Shown here: one piece after another, positions 1 to 8,351 of the stretch | How positions within the stretch are numbered: position 1 is the first letter of the stretch | How the letters are laid out: each line of letters opens with the position of its first letter | Source: Sphingomonadales bacterium | Lineage (GTDB): Bacteria; Pseudomonadota; Alphaproteobacteria; Sphingomonadales; Sphingomonadaceae | Direction of reading: 5' to 3' | Assembly (NCBI GenBank): GCA_017304125.1 | Contig: JAFKLV010000374.1 | Coordinates: 1 to 22,054 of the forward strand | Length of the DNA: 22,054 bases | Made by a program: the position numbers and the translations under genes | The notes under the pieces: generated by a model | What the model saw: the letters and a program-made list of their open reading frames with translations, nothing else | The model's database searches: none | What the model was told of the DNA's origin: nothing

Positions 1-1067
1 ACCGGGCCGGCTGCGGCCAGCGTCGAGATCATGCAAATCGTGGAATAGAGCACCAGCTTGGCGCGCGCGCCGAAATAATTGCGCAGCAGCACCGCCGTGG
101 AGACGTAGTTGAAGCTGATGCCGAGGCCGATCATCACCGCATAGGTGCCCAGCGTCGCCCAGTTCTGCGGCAGCATGATCGCCGCCAATGCGATCGCCAT
201 TGCCGCTTGTGATCCCAGCATCAGCCAGCGCGCATGAACCTTTTCGCCGATCACCCCCGCGCTGGCGGCGGCGATCGTGCTGATCAGCGCGCCGAAACTG
301 ATGACCGAGGCCGCGGCCTCGTGACTCAGGCCGCGCTCGCTGAAATGCTGCGCGGCGAAGCTGTGGATCGTGATGTTGACGGTCAGACAGATCGAGTAAC
401 TGGCGACGATCAGCCAATATTGCGGCGTGGCCAGCGCTTCGCGCACCGACCAGTCCGCGGGGTTCACCGCGGTCGCATCGTCTCCGCCGCGTTTCACCCG
501 GCTGCCGCGCGTGACGATCGCGGCGAAGGCGCCGGCGACCAGCGCCAGCACGGTGCAGATCAGCCAGAAGGCGCGCCAGTCGCCGATCCAGCTTTGCACC
601 GCGACGAAGACGAGCGGCCCGGCCACCGAGCCCGCGCCGCCCAACGTGAAATAGATCCCGATCGGCGTCGACGGGCGCTCGAATAATCCCGAGATGACAT
701 GGACGCCGGCGACGGTGCCGCAGAAGCAATAGCCGAAACCGATCAGCGTGGTGCCGATATGATAGGGCAGGGCATCCCGCGCGAGCATCAGGCAGCTGAA
801 GCCGATCGCGAGCAGGATCGCGCCCGCGATCAGCGTGAGGCTGACCCCGATGCGCCGGATGAGGATCGCGGGGACGAGGCTGGCGATCCCGGTCGCGACG
901 CCGAGCAGGGTGAAGCCGAGCCCGGCCTGCGCCCAGTTCATCCCCAGCGCGGGCACCATCACCGGCAGCACCACGCCCAACGCGTTGAAGGTTCCCGCCG
1001 ACAGCAGGAAATACAGCAGGCTCATGGCCCCCAGCACGACGAACCGAGCACTGCCGTGGACGTTCAT
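1..1067 (-). CDS. MFS transporter, C-terminus cut by window edge
   Basis: Open from an ATG at 1065-1067 to the left edge with no stop, giving about 355 residues of a protein usually 390-430 long, so roughly the last one or two helices are missing. The translation starts MNVHGSARFVVLGAMSLLY and is a run of hydrophobic segments typical of the 12-helix major facilitator fold. A hydrophilic central loop around residues 180-205 (SRVKRGGDD...) separates the two six-helix halves. Helix 4 is rich in Gly and Cys (GFGYCFCGTVAGVH). A purine-rich Shine-Dalgarno (AGAGGAAGAAGAGG) precedes the ATG. The general type resembles monocarboxylate/oxalate-formate antiporter-like MFS proteins, but the substrate is unknown. 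It diverges from the SDR gene. The family call is secure, the substrate is not. Confidence 0.85.
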   Translation of the reverse strand, partial: MNVHGSARFVVLGAMSLLYFLLSAGTFNALGVVLPVMVPALGMNWAQAGLGFTLLGVATGIASLVPAILIRRIGVSLTLIAGAILLAIGFSCLMLARDALPYHIGTTLIGFGYCFCGTVAGVHVISGLFERPSTPIGIYFTLGGAGSVAGPLVFVAVQSWIGDWRAFWLICTVLALVAGAFAAIVTRGSRVKRGGDDATAVNPADWSVREALATPQYWLIVASYSICLTVNITIHSFAAQHFSERGLSHEAAASVISFGALISTIAAASAGVIGEKVHARWLMLGSQAAMAIALAAIMLPQNWATLGTYAVMIGLGISFNYVSTAVLLRNYFGARAKLVLYSTICMISTLAAAGP

Positions 1068-1185
1068 AGGCCTCTTCTTCCTCTCGCGCCGCACTAGGCT
1101 TGCCGGCGTTCGATCACAACGGCCGCGTTGCGCGGATTCTCGTTGATGCGTGATCGCGGGGCAGATTAGCCGCCGGGCGCGTGGC

Positions 1186-1195
1186 CGCTTGATCA
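1186..1195. promoter_or_regulatory. CGCTTGATCA box in MFS/SDR divergent region (candidate)
   Basis: CGCTTGATCA lies about 119 bp upstream of the MFS start. The same 10-mer occurs at 12338-12347, about 101 bp upstream of the VOC-operon start. In both places a TAG trinucleotide and a GCC(C/G)GGCG block lie on the gene-proximal side at matching distance. This could be a shared promoter or activator site for two minus-strand units. A repeated 10-mer alone is not significant in 22 kb; only the matched context and position make it worth listing. Confidence 0.25.
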
Positions 1196-1331
1196 CAGGC
1201 GCCCACCGGCTTGCGTTGGCGCGACGCGCGCGGGCAGCATGCGCCGGCGATCAAGCTTTCGCGCGGCACGCAGCAAGAGGATCGCCGAGCGCGCGGGTTA
1301 TGCCATAGGGAAATTGAACGGAGGGAAGCAC

Positions 1332-2165
1332 TTGGCGACCAATTGGCTCATCACCGGCGTCAGCAGCGGCTTCGGCCGGGCGATCGCCAAGGCGGCGCTG
1401 GATCGCGGCGACACCGTCTGCGGCACGCTGCGCAAGCCCGAGGGGCGCGCGGCGTTCGAGGCGCTGGCGCCGGAACGTGCGCACGCCTTGCTGCTCGACG
1501 TCACCGACGAGCGCGCCGTCCACGATGTCGTGGTGGAGGCCGAGCGGCTGACCGGCGGGATCGACCGGCTGGTCAACAATGCCGGGCACGGCATGGTCGG
1601 GGCGATCGAGGAAACCAGCCTCGCGCAGATCCGCTCGCTGTTCGAGGTCAATCTGCTGGGCGCGATTGCGATGATCCAGGCGGTGCTGCCGGCGATGCGC
1701 GCGCGCCGCGCCGGGCGGATCGTCAATGTCACCTCGGTCAGCGGGCTGGCGCCGTGGTCCGGCACCGGCATCTATGGCGCGACCAAATATGCGTTCGAAT
1801 GTATCGGGCAGACGCTGGCGCAGGAGGTCGCGCCGCTCGGCATCCGCGTGATCAATGTCGCCCCCGGGGGCTTCCGCACCGATTTCGCCGCGCGGTCGAT
1901 GGCGATCGCCGAGCGGACGATCGCCGATTATGCCGGCACCGCGCATCAGGCGCAGCAGGTGTTCGAGGCCGGCGCCGGCCGCGAGCAGGGCGATCCGGAG
2001 AAGGCCGCGGCGGCGATCCTCGCCGCGTCCGATGCTGCCGAGCCGCCATTGCACCTGCTGCTCGGGGCCGATGCGCTGCATTATGCTGAGGATCATTTCG
2101 CGGCGATCGCGGCGGATATCGCGGCGTGGCGCGAAACCTCGTTGTCGACGGCGATTGCGGAATAA
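1332..2165 (+). CDS. SDR family NAD(P)-dependent oxidoreductase
   Basis: Short-chain dehydrogenase/reductase of 277 residues, the usual size for a classical SDR. I start it at a TTG (1332-1334), giving MATNWLITGV, because a strong GGAGGGA ribosome site (1320-1326) sits just upstream. An in-frame ATG at 1239 would add 31 Arg-rich residues before the Rossmann strand. Visible motifs are the cofactor loop TGVSSGFG (8-15), NNAG (82-85), catalytic Ser135, and YGATK with Tyr148 and Lys152, followed by the PGG cofactor contact. It therefore oxidises an alcohol or reduces a carbonyl in the cytoplasm using NAD(P). The substrate is unknown. It stands alone on the plus strand, diverging from the MFS gene and convergent with ribokinase. 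Confidence 0.9.
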   Translation: MATNWLITGVSSGFGRAIAKAALDRGDTVCGTLRKPEGRAAFEALAPERAHALLLDVTDERAVHDVVVEAERLTGGIDRLVNNAGHGMVGAIEETSLAQIRSLFEVNLLGAIAMIQAVLPAMRARRAGRIVNVTSVSGLAPWSGTGIYGATKYAFECIGQTLAQEVAPLGIRVINVAPGGFRTDFAARSMAIAERTIADYAGTAHQAQQVFEAGAGREQGDPEKAAAAILAASDAAEPPLHLLLGADALHYAEDHFAAIAADIAAWRETSLSTAIAE

Positions 2166-2172
2166 CCGCGCT

Positions 2173-2277
2173 GTCCCCCGGTCTTGAGCCGGGGTCCATG
2201 GCGCTTCAGGAGCAGCGGTTAGAAGCTCTTGCCCGGCGCCTGCCTCCTGATGGACCCCGGCTCGAGGCCGGGGTGAC
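2173..2277. repeat. Dispersed palindromic intergenic repeat, copy 1
   Basis: Two ~27-bp arms (2173-2200 and 2250-2277) are inverted repeats of each other and each is itself a hairpin (core CCGG.CTTGAGCCGGGG). They are separated by a ~50-bp loop that includes CTCTTGCCC and GCCTGCCTCC blocks also found in copies 2 and 3. It lies between the convergent SDR and ribokinase stops, so the transcript from either side would fold here. It may act as a terminator-like or mRNA-stabilising element, but it lacks a T-run. Confidence 0.85.
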
Positions 2278-2286
2278 GGGGGGGGG

Positions 2287-3243
2287 CTAGCTTGTCGCCC
2301 CAGCCAGCGGCTGTTCACGCATCAGTTCTGCCACTTCATCCTGTCGCGGCAATTGGCCGCGGGCGTGGGGGCGGGTGACTGAAATCGCGGCGGCGGCGCT
2401 AGCCTCGATCGCCGCATCCTGCACCGATCGGCCCCGGCCCAGCGCGTGCGCGAGAAAGCCGCAGAACACGTCGCCCGCCCCGGTGGTGTCGACCGCATCG
2501 ACCTTGAACGGGGGGATCGAGCTCGACGCGCCGGGTGTGACGACGCGGCAGCCACGTGATCCTTCGGTGACGACGACATGCCCGACGCCCGCGCCGCGCA
2601 GCGCGGCGGCGGCATCGGTGCCGGGCGTGCTGCCGTATAATTCGGCGAGGCTTTTGGCCTCATGCTCGTTGGGGACGATCACATCCACCCCGGCGAGGCT
2701 GGCAAGCCGGGCGCGCGGCGCGGGGGCGGGGTTGAGGAGGATCGCCACCTGGTGCTTGCGCGCGACCGCGATCGCGGCTTCGACGGTTTCGACCGGCACT
2801 TCGAGCTGGAGGACGAGCACGCGCGACGATGCGATGACCGATTCCGCGCGCATCACATCCGCCGGCGACAGCAGCATATTCGCCCCCGAGGCGACGGTGA
2901 TCATGTTGTTGCCGTGCGCGTCGACCATGATCGCGGCGAGCCCGGTCGTCGCATCGGGGGTGACCGCGACATGGGTGCAATCCACCCCGGCCTGCTCGAG
3001 CTGGGCGATCGCATCGCGCCCCCAATCGTCGCTGCCGACCCGCGCGACGAGATGGACAGTGGCGCCGGCGGCCGCCGCGGCAGCCGCTTGATTGGCACCC
3101 TTGCCGCCCTGGGCGAGGGTAAAATCGCGCTTCCCGATAACGGTTTCATTTGACTTGGCGAAGGTGTCGACCTCGATCAATATGTCGACATTGATGCTCC
3201 CGACGACGCAAATTCCGACAGGGTTCATCGGGTCTTTCTCCAT
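2287..3243 (-). CDS. rbsK: Ribokinase (PfkB family)
   Basis: Ribokinase phosphorylates D-ribose to ribose 5-phosphate with ATP in the cytoplasm. From the ATG at 3243 the protein has 318 residues, close to the ~310 of the family. Motifs: strand GSINVD (15-20), the PfkB sugar-binding signature GGKGANQ (46-52), NPAP (171-174), PNEHEA (191-196) and the C-terminal signature DTTGAGD (252-258), whose last Asp is the catalytic base. The overall pattern is ribokinase-like rather than fructokinase- or adenosine-kinase-like, though a related sugar or nucleoside-derived substrate is possible. Start choice: GGGGAG lies 5 nt before the 3243 ATG. An ATG at 3228 (MNPVGICVVG) with GGAGA upstream is an alternative. 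It diverges from a LacI-family regulator, suggesting local control. Confidence 0.88.
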   Translation of the reverse strand: MEKDPMNPVGICVVGSINVDILIEVDTFAKSNETVIGKRDFTLAQGGKGANQAAAAAAAGATVHLVARVGSDDWGRDAIAQLEQAGVDCTHVAVTPDATTGLAAIMVDAHGNNMITVASGANMLLSPADVMRAESVIASSRVLVLQLEVPVETVEAAIAVARKHQVAILLNPAPAPRARLASLAGVDVIVPNEHEAKSLAELYGSTPGTDAAAALRGAGVGHVVVTEGSRGCRVVTPGASSSIPPFKVDAVDTTGAGDVFCGFLAHALGRGRSVQDAAIEASAAAAISVTRPHARGQLPRQDEVAELMREQPLAGATS

Positions 3244-3308
3244 CGCGACTCCCCGGCGCCGGCGCCATTGGTAGATTTCCCGGCGCGGCACGCAAATGTT
3301 CTTGATTG

Positions 3309-3324
3309 GGTTTATCGATTAACT
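3309..3324. promoter_or_regulatory. Candidate LacI-family operator (ribokinase/LacI divergent region)
   Basis: GGTTTATCGATTAACT is an imperfect palindrome about a central CG. The left half GGTTTATC matches the reverse complement of the right half, AGTTAATC, at 6 of 8 positions. A central CpG with A/T-rich flanks is typical of LacI-family sites. It lies within the spacer of a plausible plus-strand promoter (TTGATT at 3302-3307, TAGATT at 3324-3329, 16-bp spacer). Bound repressor would block the regulator's own promoter and probably that of ribokinase. A 13-of-16 match lies in the TonB-receptor promoter at 4545-4560. Confidence 0.6.
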
Positions 3325-3406
3325 AGATTCGTGCCATCGCACAAGCCTGCCGCCGTGCGGCCCACATTGCTGCGGTGATCGTCCCAAGCTAGACAGTGCT
3401 GGATCC

Positions 3407-4417
3407 ATGCCAAGCCAACCCCCTTCCAAACGCCCGACTTTGAAGGACATCGCAACGGCCGTGGGGGTTTCGATCACCACGGTTTCCTATGTCCTCAACG
3501 ACACCGGCACGGTGACGCCGGAGGTCCGCAAACGGGTCCGCGCCGCCGCCGCCAAGCTCGGCTATCGCACCAACCAGACCGCCAAGGCGACGCGCACCGG
3601 GCGGACGAACACGATCGGGCTGATCCTGCCCGATCTGACGAACCCCTTCTTCGCCCAGCTCACCCAGCCGATCCAGGCCAGGGCGCATCAGGCCGGCTAT
3701 GGCGTGCTACTGTTCGATTCGCACGGCGACGTCGAATGGGAACGACGCGGCGCGGCCGACCTGCTGGCGCGCGGCGCCGACGGCATCATCTGGTGCCCGG
3801 TCGGCGAGACCGACACGCTGGCCGACCTGCGCGGCGCGGCGCCGGTGGTGGTGATCGACCGGCCATTGCCCGGTTATGATTCGGTCGCGGCGGACAGTTT
3901 TTCGGGTGGCGCGCAAATGGCGGATCACCTGCTGGCGCACGGGCATCAGGTCGTCGGGCTGGTCAGCGGCCCCTTGTCGCTGGCGAGTGCGCGGGCGCGG
4001 CGCGAGGGCTTTTGCAGCCGCTTCCTGCCGCGCGGGCGAATCGCCTGGGAAACCGAAAATCCGTTCTCGATCGAGCTTTCCGCCACCGCCGCGGGCGCGA
4101 TCGATACGCAATCGTGCAGCGTGATCGTCTGCGGCAACGATCTGATCGCGTTCGGCGTGATTCGTCACCTGCACGAGCGCGGCGTGCATGTTTCGGGCGA
4201 CATCTCGGTGGTCGGTTTCGACGATATCATGTGGTCGAGCTTCGCGACTCCGGGGCTCACCACGGTGCGGCAGCCCTTTGCCGCGCTGGGCGGGGAGGCG
4301 CTCGACCTGCTGATGCGGCGAATCAACGGCGATGCCGGGCCGCGCGTCGGGCTCTCGCTGGCGATGAGCATTACCGAGCGCAATTCGCTGCGCGCTTTGG
4401 CATCGGCCGATATCTGA
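3407..4417 (+). CDS. LacI family transcriptional regulator
   Basis: DNA-binding repressor of 336 residues, full length for the family. The N-terminal helix-turn-helix is at 11-31 (TLKDIATAVGVSITTVSYVL), with the hinge helix region around 52-66. The periplasmic-binding-protein-like sensor domain starts at TIGLILPDLTNPFF (69-82) and ends with the typical VVGFDDIMWSSFATPGLTTV segment. Proteins of this type bind a sugar or nucleoside-like effector and release an operator. The adjacent ribokinase, TonB receptor and MFS transporter make a sugar- or riboside-type effector likely. Autoregulation is suggested by the operator candidate at 3309-3324 inside its promoter. Family confidence is high; the effector is inferred. 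Confidence 0.93.
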   Translation: MPSQPPSKRPTLKDIATAVGVSITTVSYVLNDTGTVTPEVRKRVRAAAAKLGYRTNQTAKATRTGRTNTIGLILPDLTNPFFAQLTQPIQARAHQAGYGVLLFDSHGDVEWERRGAADLLARGADGIIWCPVGETDTLADLRGAAPVVVIDRPLPGYDSVAADSFSGGAQMADHLLAHGHQVVGLVSGPLSLASARARREGFCSRFLPRGRIAWETENPFSIELSATAAGAIDTQSCSVIVCGNDLIAFGVIRHLHERGVHVSGDISVVGFDDIMWSSFATPGLTTVRQPFAALGGEALDLLMRRINGDAGPRVGLSLAMSITERNSLRALASADI

Positions 4418-4515
4418 ACGCCGCAACGGCCGGCTGCCGGTTGATTGCGCTGGTTTTTCAGCAATCGTTGCGCCCGGCCGGACCGGCTTGATGGTGGCGC
4501 ATGCAACTTCGGCTC

Positions 4516-4544
4516 TTGACAACAAACCGGTCTCGCGAGACGAT
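4516..4544 (+). promoter_or_regulatory. Candidate sigma-70 promoter of the TonB receptor gene
   Basis: A perfect TTGACA (4516-4521) is followed, after 17 bp, by GACGAT (4539-4544), a weak -10 match. The spacer overlaps a perfect 12-bp palindrome, GTCTCGCGAGAC (4530-4541), a possible second regulator site. The start codon of the receptor lies about 90 bp downstream. The -35 is convincing, the -10 is not. Confidence 0.45.
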
Positions 4545-4560
4545 GGTTTATCGTTTCACC
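4545..4560 (+). promoter_or_regulatory. Candidate LacI-family operator at TonB receptor promoter
   Basis: GGTTTATCGTTTCACC matches the site at 3309-3324 at 13 of 16 positions, including the whole left half and the central CG. It starts directly after the putative -10, a classic position for repression. Together the two sites suggest that the LacI regulator encoded at 3407-4417 controls itself, ribokinase and the receptor/MFS pair. Confidence 0.55.
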
Positions 4561-4631
4561 AAAAATAGAGTCTTTGCAGATCCGGTTGATCGGGTGCGAT
4601 GCAAAAGGCCAGGGGAGGGGAAGCAGCTTCG

Positions 4632-6956
4632 ATGCTTGCACGTGATATCGCCAATCTGTCCGCGATCCGGCCGGGCCATGCCCGGCACAGGGGATCGTTT
4701 GCCGTGCTGCTCGCCGGTGCGTCGCTGAGCCTGCTCGCCAGCCCGGCGCTGGCGCAAACGCAGGCCGCCGCGACGGACGGCGCCGCAACGGCCGCGTCCG
4801 GCGGGCTCGCCGATATCGTGGTGACCGCGGAAAAGCGCGAGGTCACGATCCAGAGCGCGCCGATCGCGATCACCGCGGTGTCGGGCGATCTGCTCAAGCA
4901 GCGCAACGTCAACGAACTCAACGATATCAGCGGCTATGTGCCGGGGCTCAACATCGCCAAGAGCGGCGGCGCCGAGCGCATCATCACGATCCGCGGGATC
5001 GGTTACGAGACGGCGCAGAATCCGAACACCCAGCCCGGCGTCGCCTTCCATATCGACGGCGTCTATATCGCGCATGTCGCGGCGCTCGCGCAGGACCTGC
5101 TCGATGTCGACCGGCTCGAAGTGCTGCGCGGCCCGCAGGGGACGGTGTTCGGCGTGACCTCGACCGGCGGCGCGATCAACGTGATCACCAAGAAGCCGGT
5201 GATCGGGGAGGAGAGCGGCACCGCCTCGCTGAGCTATGGCAGCTACAATTATCTCAAGGCCAATGCGGCGGTGAATATTCCGATCGCCGACACGCTGGCG
5301 ATGCGCGCGGCGATCCAATATTTCCGCCGCGACGGTTATGGCTATTCGATCGCGGTGCCGGGGCGGTCGAAATATTATCTCGACGATGCGGACAATTTCG
5401 GTGGCCGACTGGCGCTGTTGTGGCAGCCGAGCTCGACCTTCTCGGCCTTGCTCGAAGGCCAGATCTTCCGCGCCGATCACGCCGGGCCGCTGCAGAAGAA
5501 CATCCTCGATACCACCCCGGGCGCGCGCGTCGTCGCACAGGATTTTCCGGGAAAATATAAGATCGACACGTCGATGGTCTATCTGACCTTGCGTCAGGAA
5601 CTGGGCGATTTCGCCACCGCCAAGTCGATCACCGCTTATCAATATCTCGACAAGAACCAGTCGATGGATATCGACCGGCTGGCCGATCCCAACAATTTCG
5701 ACAATTACCCGATCTGGCAGGACGAGAGCAAAACCTTCACTCAGGAACTCTCGCTGTCTTCGCCGACGGGCGGCAAGTTCGAATGGACATTCGGCGGCTT
5801 CTATCTGCACCAGCGCGCGTTGCAGAAGGTGCTGGAGACGACCAATCCGTTTCGCGCCCTGTTCGTGCTGCCCGACGGGACCGGGGTGAAATTCCAGTCC
5901 GACGCGCCGTTCCAGCATACGTCGATCGCCGGCTATGGTCAGGCGACGGTGCGCCCGACCGACACGCTGAGCCTCATCGCTGGTCTGCGCTACAGCTGGG
6001 ACAAGATTTCGGCGCAACCCTATCAGCTCTACACCGTGGTGCCGCCGCGGTCGGCGACCAGCTCCGCGCTGACCGGGAAGGTGGGCGTCGAATATAAGGT
6101 GACGCCGGCCAATATGCTCTATCTGACCGGCTCGCGCGGCTACAAGCCGACCGGGCTGAACTTCAACAATGGCGCGATGGTCGTCGGCACGTCGTTCAAG
6201 AAAGAAACGGTCAACGCGCTCGAAATCGGGTCAAAGAACGAATTCTTCGACCGGAAATTCCGCTTCAACGTCGCCGGTTATTATTACTGGTACAATAATT
6301 TCCAGTTCACCGCGGAAGATCCGCTGCCTTATGCCAGCGGCACCGCCAATATCCCCAAGACCGAGATTTACGGTGCCGAGTTCGAAGCCTCGGTGCTGCC
6401 GTTCCCCGAGCTCCGGCTCGATGGCACGCTGTCGATCGGCAAGGGTAAGTTCAAGAGCAATTACGAAACGATCGACGCGCAAACCGCGGGGATGATCCGT
6501 GCCGCCGAGGCGGCGAAGCTGGGCTGCCCGCCGGGGGTGGTCGGCTGCTATTATATCCCCTCGGTGATCCAGGCGGTGCGCAACGGCTTCCAGAATGTCG
6601 ACGGCAAGCAGGTGCCGAAGATGCCCGGCATCCAGGCGCAGGTCAGCGCGACCTATACCAAGGATATCGGCAGCGGCGTGATCACATTGCGCGGCGATAT
6701 GCTTCATCGCGGCAAGTTCAACTATCGCCTGTTCGCGATTGCCGAGTTCGATCGGGTGCCGGCCTATACGATCTACAATGCGTTCATCGAATATGCGCCG
6801 CATGACAAACCGTGGAAGCTCTCTTTCTCGGCGCAGAATCTGACCAACGCGCTCGGGATCAATTCGCGCTTTGCCGATCCTTATGGCGCGGGCTCGACCA
6901 GCGTCGAATATATCGCGCCGCGTCAGGTCTACGGTACGATCAGCTTCGCCTTCTGA
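4632..6956 (+). CDS. TonB-dependent outer-membrane receptor
   Basis: Outer-membrane active transporter powered by TonB/ExbBD, 774 residues from the ATG at 4632. An upstream ATG at 4599 adds 11 residues without a good ribosome site, whereas GGGGAGGGGAAG precedes 4632. A signal peptide ends SLLASPALA|Q near residue 41. A TonB box follows (DIVVTAEKRE, 61-70). The plug domain contains TIRGIGYE, FHIDGVYI and the LEVLRGPQGTVFG signature. The rest is a ~22-strand beta barrel ending YGTISFAF, with the terminal Phe used by the BAM machinery. An extracellular segment with closely spaced Cys residues (CPPGVVGC) may form a disulfide loop. Sphingomonads carry many such receptors for plant- or xenobiotic-derived compounds as well as siderophores. 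The downstream MFS gene and LacI-type operator point to an organic substrate rather than iron. Confidence 0.95.
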   Translation: MLARDIANLSAIRPGHARHRGSFAVLLAGASLSLLASPALAQTQAAATDGAATAASGGLADIVVTAEKREVTIQSAPIAITAVSGDLLKQRNVNELNDISGYVPGLNIAKSGGAERIITIRGIGYETAQNPNTQPGVAFHIDGVYIAHVAALAQDLLDVDRLEVLRGPQGTVFGVTSTGGAINVITKKPVIGEESGTASLSYGSYNYLKANAAVNIPIADTLAMRAAIQYFRRDGYGYSIAVPGRSKYYLDDADNFGGRLALLWQPSSTFSALLEGQIFRADHAGPLQKNILDTTPGARVVAQDFPGKYKIDTSMVYLTLRQELGDFATAKSITAYQYLDKNQSMDIDRLADPNNFDNYPIWQDESKTFTQELSLSSPTGGKFEWTFGGFYLHQRALQKVLETTNPFRALFVLPDGTGVKFQSDAPFQHTSIAGYGQATVRPTDTLSLIAGLRYSWDKISAQPYQLYTVVPPRSATSSALTGKVGVEYKVTPANMLYLTGSRGYKPTGLNFNNGAMVVGTSFKKETVNALEIGSKNEFFDRKFRFNVAGYYYWYNNFQFTAEDPLPYASGTANIPKTEIYGAEFEASVLPFPELRLDGTLSIGKGKFKSNYETIDAQTAGMIRAAEAAKLGCPPGVVGCYYIPSVIQAVRNGFQNVDGKQVPKMPGIQAQVSATYTKDIGSGVITLRGDMLHRGKFNYRLFAIAEFDRVPAYTIYNAFIEYAPHDKPWKLSFSAQNLTNALGINSRFADPYGAGSTSVEYIAPRQVYGTISFAF

Positions 6957-6970
6957 CGCTGGCGGTCGCG

Positions 6971-8224
6971 ATGGATATGCCACGACCAGCCGTGACGGCC
7001 GGAGCTTCGCCTCCGGCCGGCGCGGGGCGGGGGCGACCCGCGATCCTCGCCGCGTGCACGATCGCCAATATGGTCAGCCTGACGCCGGTGGTGCACGCCA
7101 CGTTCGGCGCCTTCCTGATCCCGCTGGCGAGCGAATTCGGCTGGGCGCGGGCGCAGATATCGATCGTGCTCGCGATCATCGCAGTCGCGGGGGCGGTGTT
7201 GATCCCGCTCGCCGGCTATCACGCCGATCGCCACGGCGCGCGGCGGATGCTGCTGTTCGGCAATCTCGCGCTGGCCGCGGGGGTGGCGAGCCTCGCCTTT
7301 CTGCAGGGCAGCCTGACGCAATTTTATGTCTCGTATACCTGGATCGCGGTGGCGGGGGCGATCCCGTGCACCGCGGTGATCGCGAAACTGGTGTCGGACT
7401 GGTTCGAAGGATCGCGCGGCGCGGCGCTGGGGTTCGCCTCGGGGGTCGGCAATGCGATCGGGGCGACGCTGTTTCCCGCGGCGGCGGCGGTCACGCTCTC
7501 GCATTTCGGCTGGCGCGACGCCTATCTGGTGATCGCGGCGATGGCGGCGGGGATCGGCTTTCCGGTGATGTTCTTCATGCTGCGCGATGCGCCGCGCTAC
7601 GCCGCGACGGCGGATACCGCGCCGGTCGAGGTAGCGGGGGCGACGCTGGGGGAGGCGATCCGCACGCCGACCTTCTGGCTCGTGCTGGTGGCCGTAGCGG
7701 CGGGCGGGGGGTGCCTCACCGCGATCTTCAGCCATATCGTGCCGATCCTCGCCGAGCGCGGGGTGGGGCTGGGGCTGGCGACCGCGGTGATCGCGGTGTT
7801 CGCGCTGGTCACCGCGCTGTGGCAGGTCGGCAGCGGGATGCTGCTCGACCGGGTGTCGGGGCCACGCCTCGTCGTGCCGATGTATCTCGCCGCGGTGGCG
7901 GGGCTGGCGCTGGTCGAGCTGGGGACGAGCGCGCCGGCGTGGCTGGTCGGCGGGGCGTTGCTCGGGGTCGGGCTGGGGACGCAATATGGCGCGCTGCCGG
8001 TGCTCGTCGCGCGCTATTTCGGGCTGCGGCGCTTCGGGGTGATCATCGGGGTGATGTATTCGGCGATCATCGCCGCGCAGGGCATCACCCCGGTGCTGCT
8101 CGATCACGGCTTCGACGTGCAGGGCACCTATCGCTTCGCGCTGATCGCGATCGGCGGGTGTCTGGTGCTGGGGGGCATGTTGTTGCTGATGCTGCCCGGC
8201 TGGCGCGGCGAGGACAGTCAATAA
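6971..8224 (+). CDS. MFS transporter
   Basis: Inner-membrane major facilitator of 417 residues with about 12 hydrophobic helices. The loop 2-3 signature reads GYHADRHGARR, the usual G-x3-D-R-x-G-R-R motif. I start at the ATG 6971 (MDMPRPAVTAG); ATG 6977 is also possible, and extension into the receptor gene is not supported. The start is only 14 nt after the receptor stop with a poor ribosome site, so it is probably translated from the same mRNA. This receptor plus permease pair would move one compound across both membranes. The general pattern resembles monocarboxylate/oxalate-formate-type MFS proteins; the substrate is unknown. Confidence 0.9.
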   Translation: MDMPRPAVTAGASPPAGAGRGRPAILAACTIANMVSLTPVVHATFGAFLIPLASEFGWARAQISIVLAIIAVAGAVLIPLAGYHADRHGARRMLLFGNLALAAGVASLAFLQGSLTQFYVSYTWIAVAGAIPCTAVIAKLVSDWFEGSRGAALGFASGVGNAIGATLFPAAAAVTLSHFGWRDAYLVIAAMAAGIGFPVMFFMLRDAPRYAATADTAPVEVAGATLGEAIRTPTFWLVLVAVAAGGGCLTAIFSHIVPILAERGVGLGLATAVIAVFALVTALWQVGSGMLLDRVSGPRLVVPMYLAAVAGLALVELGTSAPAWLVGGALLGVGLGTQYGALPVLVARYFGLRRFGVIIGVMYSAIIAAQGITPVLLDHGFDVQGTYRFALIAIGGCLVLGGMLLLMLPGWRGEDSQ

Positions 8225-8232
8225 CCAATCCC

Positions 8233-8326
8233 GTCACCCCGGCCTTGAGCCGGGGTCCATTGTGCCGCGCGCCCGGCCGCCAGAACCTCTTGCCCCGCGC
8301 CTGCCTCCCGATGGCCGGGGCGACGG
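8233..8326. repeat. Dispersed palindromic intergenic repeat, copy 2 (right arm collapsed)
   Basis: The left arm (8233-8260) and the loop blocks CTCTTGCCC and GCCTGCCTCCCGATGG match copies 1 and 3. The right arm reads GATGGCCGGGGCGACGG, which is the expected arm with about 14 internal bases missing, so half of its own small hairpin is lost. It lies between the convergent MFS and amidase stops. Confidence 0.8.
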
Positions 8327-8351
8327 TAGGCTCGAACGCGCCCGACCCGTC

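Noticed and set aside
1239..1331. 31-residue N-terminal extension of the SDR
   Set aside because: The extension is Arg-rich with no ribosome site, while GGAGGGA fits the TTG at 1332 directly before the Rossmann strand.
4418..4510. Possible terminator after the LacI gene (GC-rich hairpin near 4432-4442 and a T5 run near 4454)
   Set aside because: The stem is bulged and the T-run lies in the loop of a second weak hairpin rather than after a stem, so I do not call a terminator.
4548..6017. 489-codon open frame on the minus strand opposite the TonB receptor
   Set aside because: Antisense shadow; the receptor on the plus strand has a signal peptide, TonB box and plug motifs.
6812..6970. 53-residue N-terminal extension of the MFS transporter into the receptor gene
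   Set aside because: It would overlap the receptor's essential C-terminal strands and reads as an out-of-frame shadow; the ATG at 6971 gives a normal MFS N-terminus.
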